A stretch of DNA of 64,000 bases, taken from the NCBI RefSeq assembly GCF_038452275.1, contig NZ_CP141643.1, forward strand, positions 2,232,001 through 2,296,000, given 5' to 3'. The position numbers were made by a program, and so were the translations under genes. Positions 34,833-45,508 of the stretch are shown piece after piece. Below the pieces are notes generated by a model, which did no database searches, was not told the origin of the DNA, and saw only the letters and a program-made list of their open reading frames with translations. Position 1 is the first letter of the stretch; the number at the start of each line of letters is the position of its first letter. The stretch comes from Corynebacterium sp. BD556. Its GTDB lineage: Bacteria > Actinomycetota > Actinomycetes > Mycobacteriales > Mycobacteriaceae.

Positions 34833-35676
34833 TCAGGCCCGAACTTTGCGCGGTCAACCCGGCGCGCTTCGCCAGCTCGTCGTTGCGCAGGGAGGACACT
34901 GCTTTGCCTTTCGCGTTCGGCTGAGAGAAGTCGTCGTACTTCTTGTTGCCGTCGAGCTGGTGAAGAAAATAACCGGTGAGAAGGGCGCGCACAGTTGTCT
35001 GCACCGACCGCTTCGGGGCGCCTAGGCCCAAAAGCCGTTTGCCAAGGCCGTCCTCTGCGAAACTTTGCTGGTTGCCTTTCTTCACCACACGGTAGACCAC
35101 TTCACCGGCCCAGTTGTAGGCCAAGGCCGACGGGTTGCCTGGGTCGAAAAGCGCATCAGCGTCCTTGTCCGGGCCGATGACCATACCGGAAACATATAGG
35201 TTGCGGGCCGCTTCGATGGCTGAGGGGGCGGTCGCCGCCGGGAAGACCGCGGCCACAGCGTTGAGCTTTTCGTTGTTTACGGCGGCAAGTACCGCGGCGC
35301 CGCCGCCCATCCCGTGACCGGCCAAGCCTAGCTTTCCGGGGGAGACGGTCACATTGCCGTTGCCGAGGCGGACACCGGCGAGGATTTGTAAGGTGGTTTC
35401 CAGGTCGGAGGCGAAACCCGCGTGGTCTGGGTTGAACCCAGTTTCCGTGTCGGGAGCTGCCACGACAATGCCCCAACTGGCGAGGTGGCGCAGCGTGGCG
35501 GTGTAGTTGTCGGCGGTGCGCATCCAGTCGTGGCCGAAAGCGACGGCAGGCAAATTTGAGCCCTCGGCGGGAGTGTAGACCTTGCCAGGCAACCCGGTGT
35601 AGCCGAGGTCGCCCTCAAGGACGCGGTGCGGACCGCGTTGGGACAGGGCGGAGAGTTTCTTCAAATTCGCTGACAC
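34822..35676 (-). CDS. Alpha/beta-hydrolase-fold protein with Gly at the nucleophile position
   Basis: The product is 284 residues. The order of elements is that of the dienelactone hydrolase/cutinase-like group: PAVAFGHDWMRTADNY (oxyanion region), a central GLAGHGMGGGAAVLAAV elbow, and late helices. In place of G-H-S-M-G the elbow reads G-H-G-M-G-G, with Gly122 where the Ser nucleophile should be, so classical ester hydrolysis is doubtful. The gene stands in the position of Rv3438. It is convergent with the small basic gene (11-bp overlap) and divergent from glmS. It may be a non-catalytic scaffold or binding protein. Confidence 0.8.
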   Translation of the reverse strand: MSANLKKLSALSQRGPHRVLEGDLGYTGLPGKVYTPAEGSNLPAVAFGHDWMRTADNYTATLRHLASWGIVVAAPDTETGFNPDHAGFASDLETTLQILAGVRLGNGNVTVSPGKLGLAGHGMGGGAAVLAAVNNEKLNAVAAVFPAATAPSAIEAARNLYVSGMVIGPDKDADALFDPGNPSALAYNWAGEVVYRVVKKGNQQSFAEDGLGKRLLGLGAPKRSVQTTVRALLTGYFLHQLDGNKKYDDFSQPNAKGKAVSSLRNDELAKRAGLTAQSSGLTIR

Positions 35677-35762
35677 GCACTCAAGGATACGTGATGACCA
35701 CCTCTGGGGGATGAGGGATAGGGGGTGGCGTCGACAAGCGCGGCAGTTTTTTGTTGCCGTTG

Positions 35763-35768
35763 TATTCT
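35763..35768 (+). promoter_or_regulatory. -10 element placing glmS as leaderless
   Basis: TATTCT ends seven bases before the glmS ATG at 35776. There is no Shine-Dalgarno and no room for a glmS ribozyme. Confidence 0.55.
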
Positions 35769-35775
35769 GATTTCC

Positions 35776-37638
35776 ATGTGTGGAATCGTCGGATATGTAG
35801 GACAGCGACAGTCGCTCGACATCGCTGTGGAAGCGCTTCGCCGGATGGAGTACCGAGGGTATGACTCAGCGGGTATCGCCATCGCTGGAAACGGAGAGTT
35901 CTCCGTGGTCAAGCGCGCAGGAAAGCTTGCAAACCTGGACGACAAAATTGAGGAAGTCGGCCCCGATAAGCTCACGGGAAACACTGCCATCGGCCACACC
36001 CGCTGGGCTACACACGGCCGCCCGACCGATGAAAATGCCCACCCCCACGTCTCCTTCGACGGCAAAGTCGCCATCGTGCACAACGGCATCATCGAAAACT
36101 TCAGTGTGTTGCGCAAGGAAGTGGAATCAGAAGGCATCGAGTTCGCTTCCGAAACGGATTCCGAGACGGCCGCGCACTTGCTGGCTTTGGCCTATAACGG
36201 CGGCGAGACTGCCGGTGATTTCCGTGCCTCGGCACTGAAGGTGCTAAACCGCCTCGAAGGTGCGTTCACGTTGCTGTTCATGCACGCCGACCATCCGGGT
36301 CAAATCATTGCCGCCCGCCGCTCTACCCCGCTCATGATCGGGGTGGGAGATGGCGAGATGTTCCTCGGCTCTGACGTCGCCGCCTTCATTGAGCACACGA
36401 AGGATGCTATCGAGCTTGGACAGGACTCCGTGGTGGTCATTGATAAAGACAGCTACGAGGTCCTTAACTTCGACGGCTCCGAAGGCGAAGGCAAGCCATT
36501 TACCATTGATTGGGACTTGGAAGCCGCGGAAAAGGGCGGGTTCGACTCCTTCATGATGAAGGAGATCTTCGAGCAGCCTGGTGCGGTACGTGACACGCTT
36601 GCTGGTCACTGGGATGGTGAGCGTGTCGTGCTCGATGAAAACCACCTCACCAACGACGATTTGAAGTCCTTCGACCAGGTTTTCGTCGTCGCCTGCGGCT
36701 CCGCCTACCACTCTGGTTTAGCCGCGAAGTACGCCATAGAGCACTGGGTGCGCATCCCGGTGCAAATTGAGGTGGCCTCCGAGTTTCGCTACCGCGACCC
36801 GATTCTAGACGAGCGCACCCTCGTGTTGGCGATCTCGCAGTCCGGCGAGACTGCCGATACTCTCGAGGCGGTGCGCCACGCTAAAACCCAGGGTGCGAAG
36901 GTGTTGGCGGTGTGCAATACCAACGGCTCGCAGATTCCGCGTGAGTCCGACGCTGTGCTCTACACCCACGCCGGGCCGGAGATCGGTGTGGCCTCCACGA
37001 AGGCTTTCCTTGCCCAGGTTGCCGCGAACTACATCGTGGGTTTGGCCTTAGCGCAGGCCAAGGGTACGAAGTACCCGGATGAGATCAAGCAGATTTGGGA
37101 GGAACTTGAGGCCATCCCGGAGAAGATCGAACAGGTGCTCAAGGTCAAAGAACAGGTCGATTCCACCGCTGAAACGCTTGGTGCGGTCAAGACCATGCTC
37201 TTTTTGGGCCGCGGCGTCGGCTTCCCGATCGCCTTGGAAGGTGCCCTGAAGCTCAAGGAGTTGGCTTACATCCACGCCGAGGGTTTTCCTGCCGGCGAGC
37301 TCAAGCATGGCCCCATCGCCCTGATCGAGGATGGTCTGCCGGTGGTGGTCATCGTGCCGAGCCCGCGAGGGGTATCCCAGTTGCACTCCAAGATTGTGTC
37401 CAACATTCAGGAGATTCGCGCGCGTGGCGCGAAGACGATTGTGATCGCGGAAGACGGCGACACCGCCGTGGAGCCTTATGCGAACTGGCTGATTCGCATC
37501 CCGCAAACCCCCACTATTATGCAGCCGCTTTTGGCCACGGTTCCGCTTCAGTTCCTTTCTGCCGATATTGCCCGCGAAAACGGCAACGAGGACATTGACA
37601 AGCCACGCAACCTAGCCAAGTCGGTCACCGTGGAATAG
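35776..37638 (+). CDS. glmS: Glutamine-fructose-6-phosphate aminotransferase (isomerizing)
   Basis: The product is 620 residues. Cys2 is the glutaminase nucleophile (MCGIVGYVGQRQSLDIAVEA). The N-terminal Ntn glutaminase domain has the RWATHGRPTDENAHPH motif. Two SIS isomerase domains follow (VVACGSAYHSGLAAKYAIE, SQSGETADTLEAVRHAK). It makes glucosamine-6-phosphate for cell-wall synthesis. The ATG at 35776 gives Cys2 immediately after Met, so longer starts are excluded. The mRNA appears leaderless. Confidence 0.97.
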   Translation: MCGIVGYVGQRQSLDIAVEALRRMEYRGYDSAGIAIAGNGEFSVVKRAGKLANLDDKIEEVGPDKLTGNTAIGHTRWATHGRPTDENAHPHVSFDGKVAIVHNGIIENFSVLRKEVESEGIEFASETDSETAAHLLALAYNGGETAGDFRASALKVLNRLEGAFTLLFMHADHPGQIIAARRSTPLMIGVGDGEMFLGSDVAAFIEHTKDAIELGQDSVVVIDKDSYEVLNFDGSEGEGKPFTIDWDLEAAEKGGFDSFMMKEIFEQPGAVRDTLAGHWDGERVVLDENHLTNDDLKSFDQVFVVACGSAYHSGLAAKYAIEHWVRIPVQIEVASEFRYRDPILDERTLVLAISQSGETADTLEAVRHAKTQGAKVLAVCNTNGSQIPRESDAVLYTHAGPEIGVASTKAFLAQVAANYIVGLALAQAKGTKYPDEIKQIWEELEAIPEKIEQVLKVKEQVDSTAETLGAVKTMLFLGRGVGFPIALEGALKLKELAYIHAEGFPAGELKHGPIALIEDGLPVVVIVPSPRGVSQLHSKIVSNIQEIRARGAKTIVIAEDGDTAVEPYANWLIRIPQTPTIMQPLLATVPLQFLSADIARENGNEDIDKPRNLAKSVTVE

Positions 37639-37658
37639 TGGCTTTTTCGCCCGCGCAA

Positions 37659-37696
37659 CCGCCTGCCCCGCCCACCGCCACGGGGCGGCGGTTTAT
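37659..37696 (+). terminator. Intrinsic terminator after glmS
   Basis: CCGCC and GCCCCG pair with CGGGGC and GGCGG in a near-perfect stem (37659-37691), followed by TTTATT. Confidence 0.75.
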
Positions 37697-37720
37697 TAAT
37701 GGAAGGAGTGGGCGCATACC

Positions 37721-38392
37721 GTGCTGAGCGCTTTGTCTTTGGCCTTCATCGACTCGATTAACCTGTTGTTGATTGGTGTCATCGTTGCTGTCGGCATTGT
37801 TTTGCCGCGCAGCAGTGGGGCGCGAAAGAGCCGCTACGCGGCGACGGCCACGCTGCTTATTGTTGGTGACTGGCTTGGCGTGGCTAGTCTCGCCTTTGTC
37901 ATGCTGGTCATCTTCGACGGGCTCGGATCGGTGGTGCAAAGCTTCGTCGAGGGCCCTTCCTTCGGCTATTTGCTCATCGTGGCGGGTGTTGTGATCGGTC
38001 TGCTTGCGTTTCGGGGTGGGGACAACTCGGCGTTGATTGACAAGATTATGCGGCCGCTTCGCAGCCCCGGGCCGCTGACGGTGCTTACGGGTTTCATTTT
38101 GGGTGTGGTTCAGTCAGCCACCTCGATTCCTTTCTATCTTGGTTTGGCGGTGCTTTCCGCCGCCGGTATTGATCCGGCGGTGCGCTATGCCTCCTTGGTG
38201 CTCTACGCTACGGTGGCGTTGAGCTTGCCTACCTTGAGCGCTTTTGTGGTCGGTTGGGTCCGCGCCCGCCCGGATAGTCTCGCCGGTCGCGCCTTCGAGT
38301 GGGCGCGGGCCAATCCGCGCACCACCACTTTGGCCGCCACGTGGGCGGTGACTGTGTTGCTTGTCGCGTTGGGTGTTGCGCACCTGCTCTAA
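37721..38392 (+). CDS. Polytopic membrane protein of unknown function
   Basis: The product is 223 residues from the GTG at 37721, with GGAAGGAG upstream. About six hydrophobic segments are visible, opening SLAFIDSINLLLIGVIVAVG and ending WAVTVLLVALGVAHLL. Half-way there is SATSIPFYLGLAVLSAAG. The layout recalls the LysE/Sap-type small exporters of actinobacteria, but I could not confirm a family. It lies between glmS and alr, and its stop codon overlaps the alr -10 box. Confidence 0.6.
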   Translation: MLSALSLAFIDSINLLLIGVIVAVGIVLPRSSGARKSRYAATATLLIVGDWLGVASLAFVMLVIFDGLGSVVQSFVEGPSFGYLLIVAGVVIGLLAFRGGDNSALIDKIMRPLRSPGPLTVLTGFILGVVQSATSIPFYLGLAVLSAAGIDPAVRYASLVLYATVALSLPTLSAFVVGWVRARPDSLAGRAFEWARANPRTTTLAATWAVTVLLVALGVAHLL

Positions 38393-38395
38393 AGT
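38390..38395 (+). promoter_or_regulatory. -10 element placing alr as leaderless
   Basis: TAAAGT, overlapping the stop codon of the upstream gene, ends eight bases before the alr ATG at 38404; no Shine-Dalgarno lies between them. Confidence 0.4.
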
Positions 38396-38403
38396 TAAGG
38401 CCC

Positions 38404-39489
38404 ATGAATCTGCTGGAAACCCGAATTGACCTCGACGCTATCGCGCATAATGTGCGCACGATGAAGGCGCTGGTGGGCGACGCGCAGTTGATGTGTGTGG
38501 TGAAAGCTGACGCCTATAACCACGGTGTTGAACAGGTCGTGCCTGTGATGGAGGCTGCTGGTGCTGATTCATTCGCCGTGGCTACTTTCGCTGAGGCTGA
38601 AGTTGTGCAGGCTGTGAGCACCTTGCCCGTGCTTGCGTGGCTGTGGGTGCCGGGGCAGGTCGTCCCGGCGGGCATTGAGGTGGCGGCGCCGAGCATTGCG
38701 CACATTCGCGCGCTTGTCGACGCCTCCTTTACCGGCTGTGTCCACCTGAAAGCGGACACGGGCATGAACCGCGCCGGCATTGATGAGCAGGACTGGGATG
38801 AGGCTTGCGCATTGGCTGCAAAGGCGGGGCTTGATGTCGTTGGCGTGATGTCGCATTTGGCATGCGCCGATGATCCCTCCTCTGGGTTTACTGACACCCA
38901 GGTGGAGGCGTTTTGTCGGGCAGTGGACACGGCTCGATCCCACGGGCTGGTGGTGCAGCGCAACCACATAGCTAATTCCCCGGCAGCCTTGTCTCGGCCG
39001 CATCTGCGTTGTGATCAGGTGCGCACGGGTGTTGCCCTTTATGGCCTGGAACCGATCACTGGTGTGGATCATGGCTTGCGGCCCGCGATGAGTTGGGTGG
39101 CGCGGGTGTTGGCGGTTAAGCCGGTCGCGGCCGGTGAGGGGGTCAGCTATGGGTTGACCTGGACTGCGCCGGTGGACGGTTACACGGCGGTGGTCTCCGC
39201 GGGCTACGCCGATGGGGTGGCGCGCGCCTGGCAGGATCACTTGGATATAGGTGTGGGCGGGCAGCTCTACCCGCAGGTGGGCAGGGTGTGCATGGACCAA
39301 ATTGTGATCTGGCTAGGTGCCAATGAGTTCGGTGTCGCTGCTGGTGATGAAGCTGTTATCTTCGGTCAAGGTGGCATCAGCGCGACTGAGTTGGCGCGCC
39401 GGGCGGGCACCATCAACTACGAGATTGTGTGTGCGCCGTCTGGGCGTACCGTTCGCACGTACATAACCGCAGGCAAGGAGAGGCAATGA
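38404..39489 (+). CDS. alr: Alanine racemase
   Basis: The product is 361 residues. The PLP-binding Lys34 is in CVVKADAYNHG, the catalytic Tyr of the C-terminal domain is in VSYGLTW, and the conserved GRVCMDQIVI loop is present. It supplies D-alanine for peptidoglycan. The ATG at 38404 gives the family N-terminus; the longer frame overlaps the preceding gene. The stop overlaps the tsaE start (ATGA). Confidence 0.96.
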   Translation: MNLLETRIDLDAIAHNVRTMKALVGDAQLMCVVKADAYNHGVEQVVPVMEAAGADSFAVATFAEAEVVQAVSTLPVLAWLWVPGQVVPAGIEVAAPSIAHIRALVDASFTGCVHLKADTGMNRAGIDEQDWDEACALAAKAGLDVVGVMSHLACADDPSSGFTDTQVEAFCRAVDTARSHGLVVQRNHIANSPAALSRPHLRCDQVRTGVALYGLEPITGVDHGLRPAMSWVARVLAVKPVAAGEGVSYGLTWTAPVDGYTAVVSAGYADGVARAWQDHLDIGVGGQLYPQVGRVCMDQIVIWLGANEFGVAAGDEAVIFGQGGISATELARRAGTINYEIVCAPSGRTVRTYITAGKERQ

Positions 39490-39989
39490 GGGGAGCATTT
39501 GCGCAGGCGGGGCAGAGGGTTTGCCGCACCTCCCAGGACACCAAAGAGCTTGGTCGTGAGCTGGGGGAGGTGTTGCAGGCTGGGGATGTGGTCATTCTCG
39601 ACGGCCCGCTGGGGGCTGGCAAAACCACGCTGACGCAGGGCATCGCGGGGGGAATGGACGTCAAGGGCCGAGTGACCAGCCCGACCTTCGTTATTGCCCG
39701 AGAGCATCGCCCCCGCGCGTCGGGCCCGGCGTTGGTGCATGTCGACGCTTACCGTCTTGTTGGGGAAGGTTCCTCCGGGGACCCTTTGGGCGAGCTTGAC
39801 GCTCTCGATTTGGATACGGAGCTTCTCGACGCTGTTGTAGTCGCTGAGTGGGGCGGTGGTTTAGTGGAGCGGATCGCTGGATCTTACCTGGTGGTGAAGC
39901 TGGACCGAAAAACGTTGAACGAGGCGGACCCGAACTTAGAGGCGCGCATCATTTCCTGGCGCGTGGTTGGTTCCGCGAGCAGCGACTGA
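39486..39989 (+). CDS. tsaE: tRNA threonylcarbamoyladenosine biosynthesis ATPase TsaE
   Basis: The product is 167 residues. The Walker A is DGPLGAGKTTLTQG, with SPTFVIAREH and a VHVDAYRL Walker B-like stretch. TsaE is the ATPase that resets the TsaB-TsaD complex during t6A synthesis on ANN-decoding tRNAs. It overlaps alr by four bases and is followed by an unknown membrane protein before tsaB. Confidence 0.95.
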   Translation: MRGAFAQAGQRVCRTSQDTKELGRELGEVLQAGDVVILDGPLGAGKTTLTQGIAGGMDVKGRVTSPTFVIAREHRPRASGPALVHVDAYRLVGEGSSGDPLGELDALDLDTELLDAVVVAEWGGGLVERIAGSYLVVKLDRKTLNEADPNLEARIISWRVVGSASSD

Positions 39990-40029
39990 ACCGTGGCGGT
40001 GTCGTGGCCGGGATGTAGGCTTGTGGTTT

Positions 40030-40563
40030 ATGAAGTTGAACAACAAGCACCGTAGCTGGGTCGTTATCGCTGTCGTCGTGTGGCTTTTGGTTCTTGCCGC
40101 GTTGATTTTCTTGCCGCTGTCCAAGTCGGCCACAGGCACGCTGGCGAAGGGGCCGACGACGTTGGAGCAGGCGCTGGTTCATAGCCGCCCCAGCGACTCG
40201 GAGGCCACCGCGGGTGAGCTGATTGATCTGTCCCGGATCTACGACGCCGAGCAGTACCAGGGGTTTATCACGTTGTGCCCGGACGAGCCGCAAGATCTTA
40301 GCGAGATCAAAATTGAACAGCTCGGGCTGGATCGGGACAAGCTCCACCTCGACGACGAGACGGGCTACATGGTTTTGCTGTCCCAGACCGAGACTGAGTC
40401 GGGTTTGGACAAGGTCAACTTGAACAGTGTCAACATCTGCAATCAGCTCATGGAGCAGCCGCTGCTGCTGCAGGGTCCGCTGCCGTTTTACTTTGATGGC
40501 ACCACCTGGCAGTTGGGCGCGAAGCCGAATGAAAACGCGCTGATGGGGGCCAGCTTCCAGTGA
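40030..40563 (+). CDS. Membrane-anchored protein of unknown function between tsaE and tsaB
   Basis: The product is 177 residues. A single N-terminal membrane helix (residues about 9-29, WVVIAVVVWLLVLAALIFL) is followed by an extracytoplasmic domain with two Cys residues (TLCPDEPQD and VNICNQLM) that could form a disulfide. The start at 40030 gives the signal-anchor. Its stop overlaps the tsaB GTG, so it is coupled to cytoplasmic t6A genes despite its predicted location. Function unknown. Confidence 0.65.
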   Translation: MKLNNKHRSWVVIAVVVWLLVLAALIFLPLSKSATGTLAKGPTTLEQALVHSRPSDSEATAGELIDLSRIYDAEQYQGFITLCPDEPQDLSEIKIEQLGLDRDKLHLDDETGYMVLLSQTETESGLDKVNLNSVNICNQLMEQPLLLQGPLPFYFDGTTWQLGAKPNENALMGASFQ

Positions 40564-41216
40564 TAGTTCTCGCCCTCGACACGGCCACCACGGACCTGGT
40601 CGTGGGCGTGGTCGACACTGTCTCGGGAGACACGCTGGAAGAAAGCAGCGTGGCCACGCGTGCGCACAACGAACAGCTTGTGCCCACGGTGCGCTCTCTG
40701 CTTGGCGCCGCCGGCCTTGCCTTTGCGGACGTCGGCGCCATCGTCGTCGGCTGCGGGCCCGGCCCGTTTACCGGGTTGCGTGTCGGGATGGCAACGGCCT
40801 CCGCTTTCGGTCAGGCGTTGGGGATTGCGGTCCACGGCGCGGTCACCCATGACGCAGTGGCTCACGCGTTGGGCGCGCAAACCTGCCTGGTGGTCACTGA
40901 TGCGCGCCGTCGCGAGGTGTACTGGGCGCGCTACCGCGAAGGTGTGCGTGAGCTAGGCCCGGATGTCTGCGCGCCCGCCGATGTGCCTGCAGGGCGGGTG
41001 GCGGTAGCGAGCGTGCCCGAAACGTTGCGCGGAAAGACCGCTTTCGATGCGGCAACTGTGCTCTACCAGGCGCCGACTGCGGCGGGGCTTGTTGCGGTAG
41101 CTGATCTTGGTGCCGCGCCCGCGCCGCTGACACCGCTTTACCTGCGCCGGCCTGATGCGGTGCCTCCCGCTGCGAAGCCGAAGTCGCCGGCGATTCCGGA
41201 TGTGGACCTGGCATGA
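40560..41216 (+). CDS. tsaB: t6A biosynthesis protein TsaB
   Basis: The product is 218 residues with the ASKHA-fold N-terminus VIVLALDTATTDLVVGVVD and GCGPGPFTGLRVGMATA. TsaB scaffolds TsaD in threonylcarbamoyl transfer to tRNA A37. GTG start at 40560 in four-base overlap with the upstream gene; the stop overlaps rimI. Confidence 0.95.
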   Translation: MIVLALDTATTDLVVGVVDTVSGDTLEESSVATRAHNEQLVPTVRSLLGAAGLAFADVGAIVVGCGPGPFTGLRVGMATASAFGQALGIAVHGAVTHDAVAHALGAQTCLVVTDARRREVYWARYREGVRELGPDVCAPADVPAGRVAVASVPETLRGKTAFDAATVLYQAPTAAGLVAVADLGAAPAPLTPLYLRRPDAVPPAAKPKSPAIPDVDLA

Positions 41217-41695
41217 AAATACGCGAGCTGTCATCTTCGGACGCGGTCCGTGTGGCGGAGATTGAGCAGGTGCTTTTTAAAGGCGACGGCCCCTGGTCCC
41301 GTGAAGTTTTCGTCACCCAGTTCGCTCAGCCTTACACTTTCTATGTCGGCGCTTTCGACGAGAAGGGCACCTTACTGGGGTACGCGGGTGTGGCCATGCT
41401 TGGGCCGAAAAGTGATCCGGAGTTTGAGGTGCATACCATCGGTGTGGACCCTGTCCACCAGGGCAAAGGCGTGGGTCGGGCGCTGCTGGGTCAGTTGGTC
41501 TACGCAGCGGATTTGCTCGACGGGCCGATGTTTTTGGAGGTCCGTACCGATAATGTTGCCGCTATTGCCATGTATGAGACTTTCGGTTTTGTGCCCACCG
41601 GGGTGCGCAAAAACTACTATCAGCCTTCCGGGGCGGACGCCTACTCGATGATGCGTCCGCGCAAAAGTGAAAGGCTTAGTGAGGAGACAACATGA
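41213..41695 (+). CDS. rimI: Ribosomal protein S18 alanine N-acetyltransferase (GNAT)
   Basis: The product is 160 residues with GNAT motif A ([20 protein letters not shown]) and motif B ([18 protein letters not shown]). It acetylates protein N-termini, classically S18. It overlaps tsaB and tsaD by four bases each, the standard tsaB-rimI-tsaD arrangement of actinobacteria. Confidence 0.94.
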   Translation: MKIRELSSSDAVRVAEIEQVLFKGDGPWSREVFVTQFAQPYTFYVGAFDEKGTLLGYAGVAMLGPKSDPEFEVHTIGVDPVHQGKGVGRALLGQLVYAADLLDGPMFLEVRTDNVAAIAMYETFGFVPTGVRKNYYQPSGADAYSMMRPRKSERLSEETT

Positions 41696-42738
41696 TTGTC
41701 TTGGGCATTGAATCCTCCTGCGACGAAACGGGCGTGGGTGTGGTGCGGCTGGATTCGGACGGTTCGATGGAGGTACTCGCGGATGCGGTGGCGTCGTCGA
41801 TGCAGCAGCACGCCCGATTTGGCGGGGTCGTGCCGGAGATCGCGTCGCGGGCCCACCTAGAATCCATGCCGCAGGTGATGGAGGAGGCGTTGCGTGAGGC
41901 GGGCGTCGACAAGCCTGATGCTGTCGCCGCAACGATCGGCCCGGGCCTGGCGGGTGCGCTGCTAGTTGGTGCTTCGGCGGCGAAGGCCTATGCCGCGGCG
42001 TGGGGGGTGCCTTTCTACGGTGTCAATCACCTGGGTGGGCACGTTGCCGTAGCGAATCTTGATGATGACCGCGAATTGCCGCACTCGATCGCCTTGCTTG
42101 TCTCCGGCGGGCACACACAGCTACTGGAAGTCGACGCGGTGGGCAAGCCGATGCGGGAATTGGGCTCTACCCTTGACGATGCCGCCGGCGAAGCCTACGA
42201 CAAAGTTTCACGCCTGCTGGGGTTGGGCTATCCGGGCGGGCCGGTTGTGGACAAGTTTGCGCAGAAGGGAAACCCTTCGGCTATCGATTTTCCGCGGGGG
42301 CTAAGCAAGGCCGAGGACCTGCGCGGTGAGCACCGCTATGATTTTTCTTTTTCCGGGCTGAAAACCGCTGTCGCGCGCTACGTGGAGAAGGCGGAAGCCG
42401 ACGGGCGAGTGATTTCGGTGGAGGATGTGTGCGCTTCTTTCCAAGAAGCCGTTTGCGATGTGCTGACTAAGAAAGCAATGTTGGCTTGCGCGGACACGGG
42501 CGCGCGGACGCTGCTTTTAGGTGGGGGTGTTGCGGCGAATTCGCGGTTGCGTGAGCTGGCTGCGAAGCGTTGCGCGGACAATGGCATTGAGCTGCGTATC
42601 CCACGGTTTTCCCTGTGCACCGATAACGGTGTGATGATCGCGGCGTTGGCTGCCCAGCTAATCCACGAGGGTGCACAGGGGTCCGATTTGGCCGCCGCGA
42701 CGAACCCTTCGTTGGAGGTGGAGGTTCCCCTGGTTTAG
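41692..42738 (+). CDS. tsaD: tRNA N6-adenosine threonylcarbamoyltransferase TsaD
   Basis: The product is 348 residues. It opens [16 protein letters not shown]; the metal ligands are His113 and His117 ([11 protein letters not shown]), with [14 protein letters not shown] and the ATP-binding [14 protein letters not shown]. It is the catalytic subunit for t6A37 synthesis with TsaB and TsaE. It is the last gene of the overlapping cluster. Confidence 0.96.
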   Translation: MIVLGIESSCDETGVGVVRLDSDGSMEVLADAVASSMQQHARFGGVVPEIASRAHLESMPQVMEEALREAGVDKPDAVAATIGPGLAGALLVGASAAKAYAAAWGVPFYGVNHLGGHVAVANLDDDRELPHSIALLVSGGHTQLLEVDAVGKPMRELGSTLDDAAGEAYDKVSRLLGLGYPGGPVVDKFAQKGNPSAIDFPRGLSKAEDLRGEHRYDFSFSGLKTAVARYVEKAEADGRVISVEDVCASFQEAVCDVLTKKAMLACADTGARTLLLGGGVAANSRLRELAAKRCADNGIELRIPRFSLCTDNGVMIAALAAQLIHEGAQGSDLAAATNPSLEVEVPLV

Positions 42739-42826
42739 CGTTTGTTGCCGCTCGCGCTGCCAAGTGGGGCAAAACAGGTTAGTTTTAATCCAGAATTGTC
42801 TTCTTCACGGAAAGATGCTGGACATC

Positions 42827-43321
42827 ATGAACGACGCCGCCTCGTTAAACCACACTCCGATTGTGACCACCCATCCGGAACAGGCAGATAAGGAACGCTT
42901 CGGTTTCTTGGTCAACCCCGATTTGAGCTACCGCCGGATCGTGTTCGACATGGACACTGCCCACAAGTTCCTGGGCTCGCTTGTCGACGACTTCGTTGAC
43001 GTTGCCTTCGAGCAGGAGGGCAATCGCTTCCACGCGATCTTTAACCCGAACGCTGGTAAGGAAGGCATGGAGCCGAACCCGGTGGCTTCGCTGGCCCGCA
43101 ATACTGCCGATACTGCAAATCCGGAGTTTCTCACCGATCCGAGCCGGGCGATTTGCGGCCCGGTCATTTTCGCTGCCAAGGAGGGGAAAAGCGTTGATGA
43201 GTCGACCATTTCCTCGGTGGAGCAGGCGATCCGTGCGGTGCGTAACTATCGTGAGGATGCGGAGGATGAGTACCAGCTGTGGCGCAACGCGGTGATTAAC
43301 CGTGCTGCGGATCAGGCCTAG
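42827..43321 (+). CDS. Conserved hypothetical protein upstream of groES
   Basis: The product is 164 residues from the ATG at 42827 (MNDAASLNHTPIVTTHPEQA). Another ATG at 42815 is directly preceded by GGAAAG and is less well spaced. It is soluble and mixed alpha/beta in look, with a run of acidic and aromatic residues at the C-terminal end (NYREDAEDEYQLWRNAVI). No signal peptide, membrane helix or catalytic motif was recognised. It ends about 38 bp before the CIRCE operator. Confidence 0.55.
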   Translation: MNDAASLNHTPIVTTHPEQADKERFGFLVNPDLSYRRIVFDMDTAHKFLGSLVDDFVDVAFEQEGNRFHAIFNPNAGKEGMEPNPVASLARNTADTANPEFLTDPSRAICGPVIFAAKEGKSVDESTISSVEQAIRAVRNYREDAEDEYQLWRNAVINRAADQA

Positions 43322-43359
43322 ACTAAACACCTCTGCGGAGGTTGGGGGCGTGTTGAGAG

Positions 43360-43386
43360 TTAGCACTCGTGGGGGTAGAGTGCTAA
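43360..43386 (+). promoter_or_regulatory. CIRCE operator (HrcA binding site)
   Basis: TTAGCACTC (43360-43368), nine bases, GAGTGCTAA (43378-43386): a perfect match to the CIRCE consensus. HrcA represses groE transcription here until heat or folding stress. It lies about 115 bp before groES. Confidence 0.97.
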
Positions 43387-43500
43387 CAGGTTGTTAAGAG
43401 CTCAGTTGTTCACCCGCGACGACGGCTGTGCCCACTTAAAGACCTTTATCTCTGCTGATACTTGAAGCTTTAAGGCTCAACACACGAAAGGTTGTCGATC

Positions 43501-43800
43501 ATGGCAAACGTCAACATCAAGCCGCTCGAAGACAAAGTTCTCGTCCAGATCGCCGAGGCCGAAACCACCACCGCCTCCGGCCTGGTAATCCCGGATTCCG
43601 CAGCAGAAAAGCCCCAGGAAGCCGTCGTCATTGCCGTCGGCCCGGGCCGCCTCGACGATCAGGGCAACCGCATCGCCATCGACGTCAAGGAAGGCGACAC
43701 TGTGGTGTTTTCTAAGTACGGCGGCACCGAGCTGAAGTACAACGGCGAGGAGTACCTGCTCCTGTCTGCCCGCGACCTGCTGGCCGTCGTCGAAAAGTAA
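43501..43800 (+). CDS. groES: Co-chaperonin GroES
   Basis: The product is 99 residues, starting [20 protein letters not shown]. It has the mobile-loop sequence [14 protein letters not shown] and the roof motif [20 protein letters not shown]. It caps the GroEL ring. The ATG at 43501 is the family start, preceded by GAAAGG. It is controlled by CIRCE and co-transcribed with groEL1 20 bp downstream. Confidence 0.97.
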   Translation: MANVNIKPLEDKVLVQIAEAETTTASGLVIPDSAAEKPQEAVVIAVGPGRLDDQGNRIAIDVKEGDTVVFSKYGGTELKYNGEEYLLLSARDLLAVVEK

Positions 43801-43814
43801 TAAAGGGGGCATAG

Positions 43815-45434
<1,620 letters not shown>

Positions 45435-45445
45435 GTATCCCCTCA

Positions 45446-45497
45446 ACAACCCTGGCCGCAGCGCAGTCGCGCCGCAGCCAGGGTTGTGGTGTTTTTC
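45446..45497 (+). terminator. Intrinsic terminator after groEL1
   Basis: ACAACCCTGGC (45446-45456) pairs perfectly with GCCAGGGTTGT (45477-45487), followed by GGTGTTTTT. Confidence 0.9.
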
Positions 45498-45508
45498 AAC
45501 CCACAGCG

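Noticed and set aside
35677..35775. glmS ribozyme upstream of glmS
   Set aside because: The space to the divergent gene is under 100 bp and the promoter -10 is seven bases before the ATG, leaving no transcribed leader.
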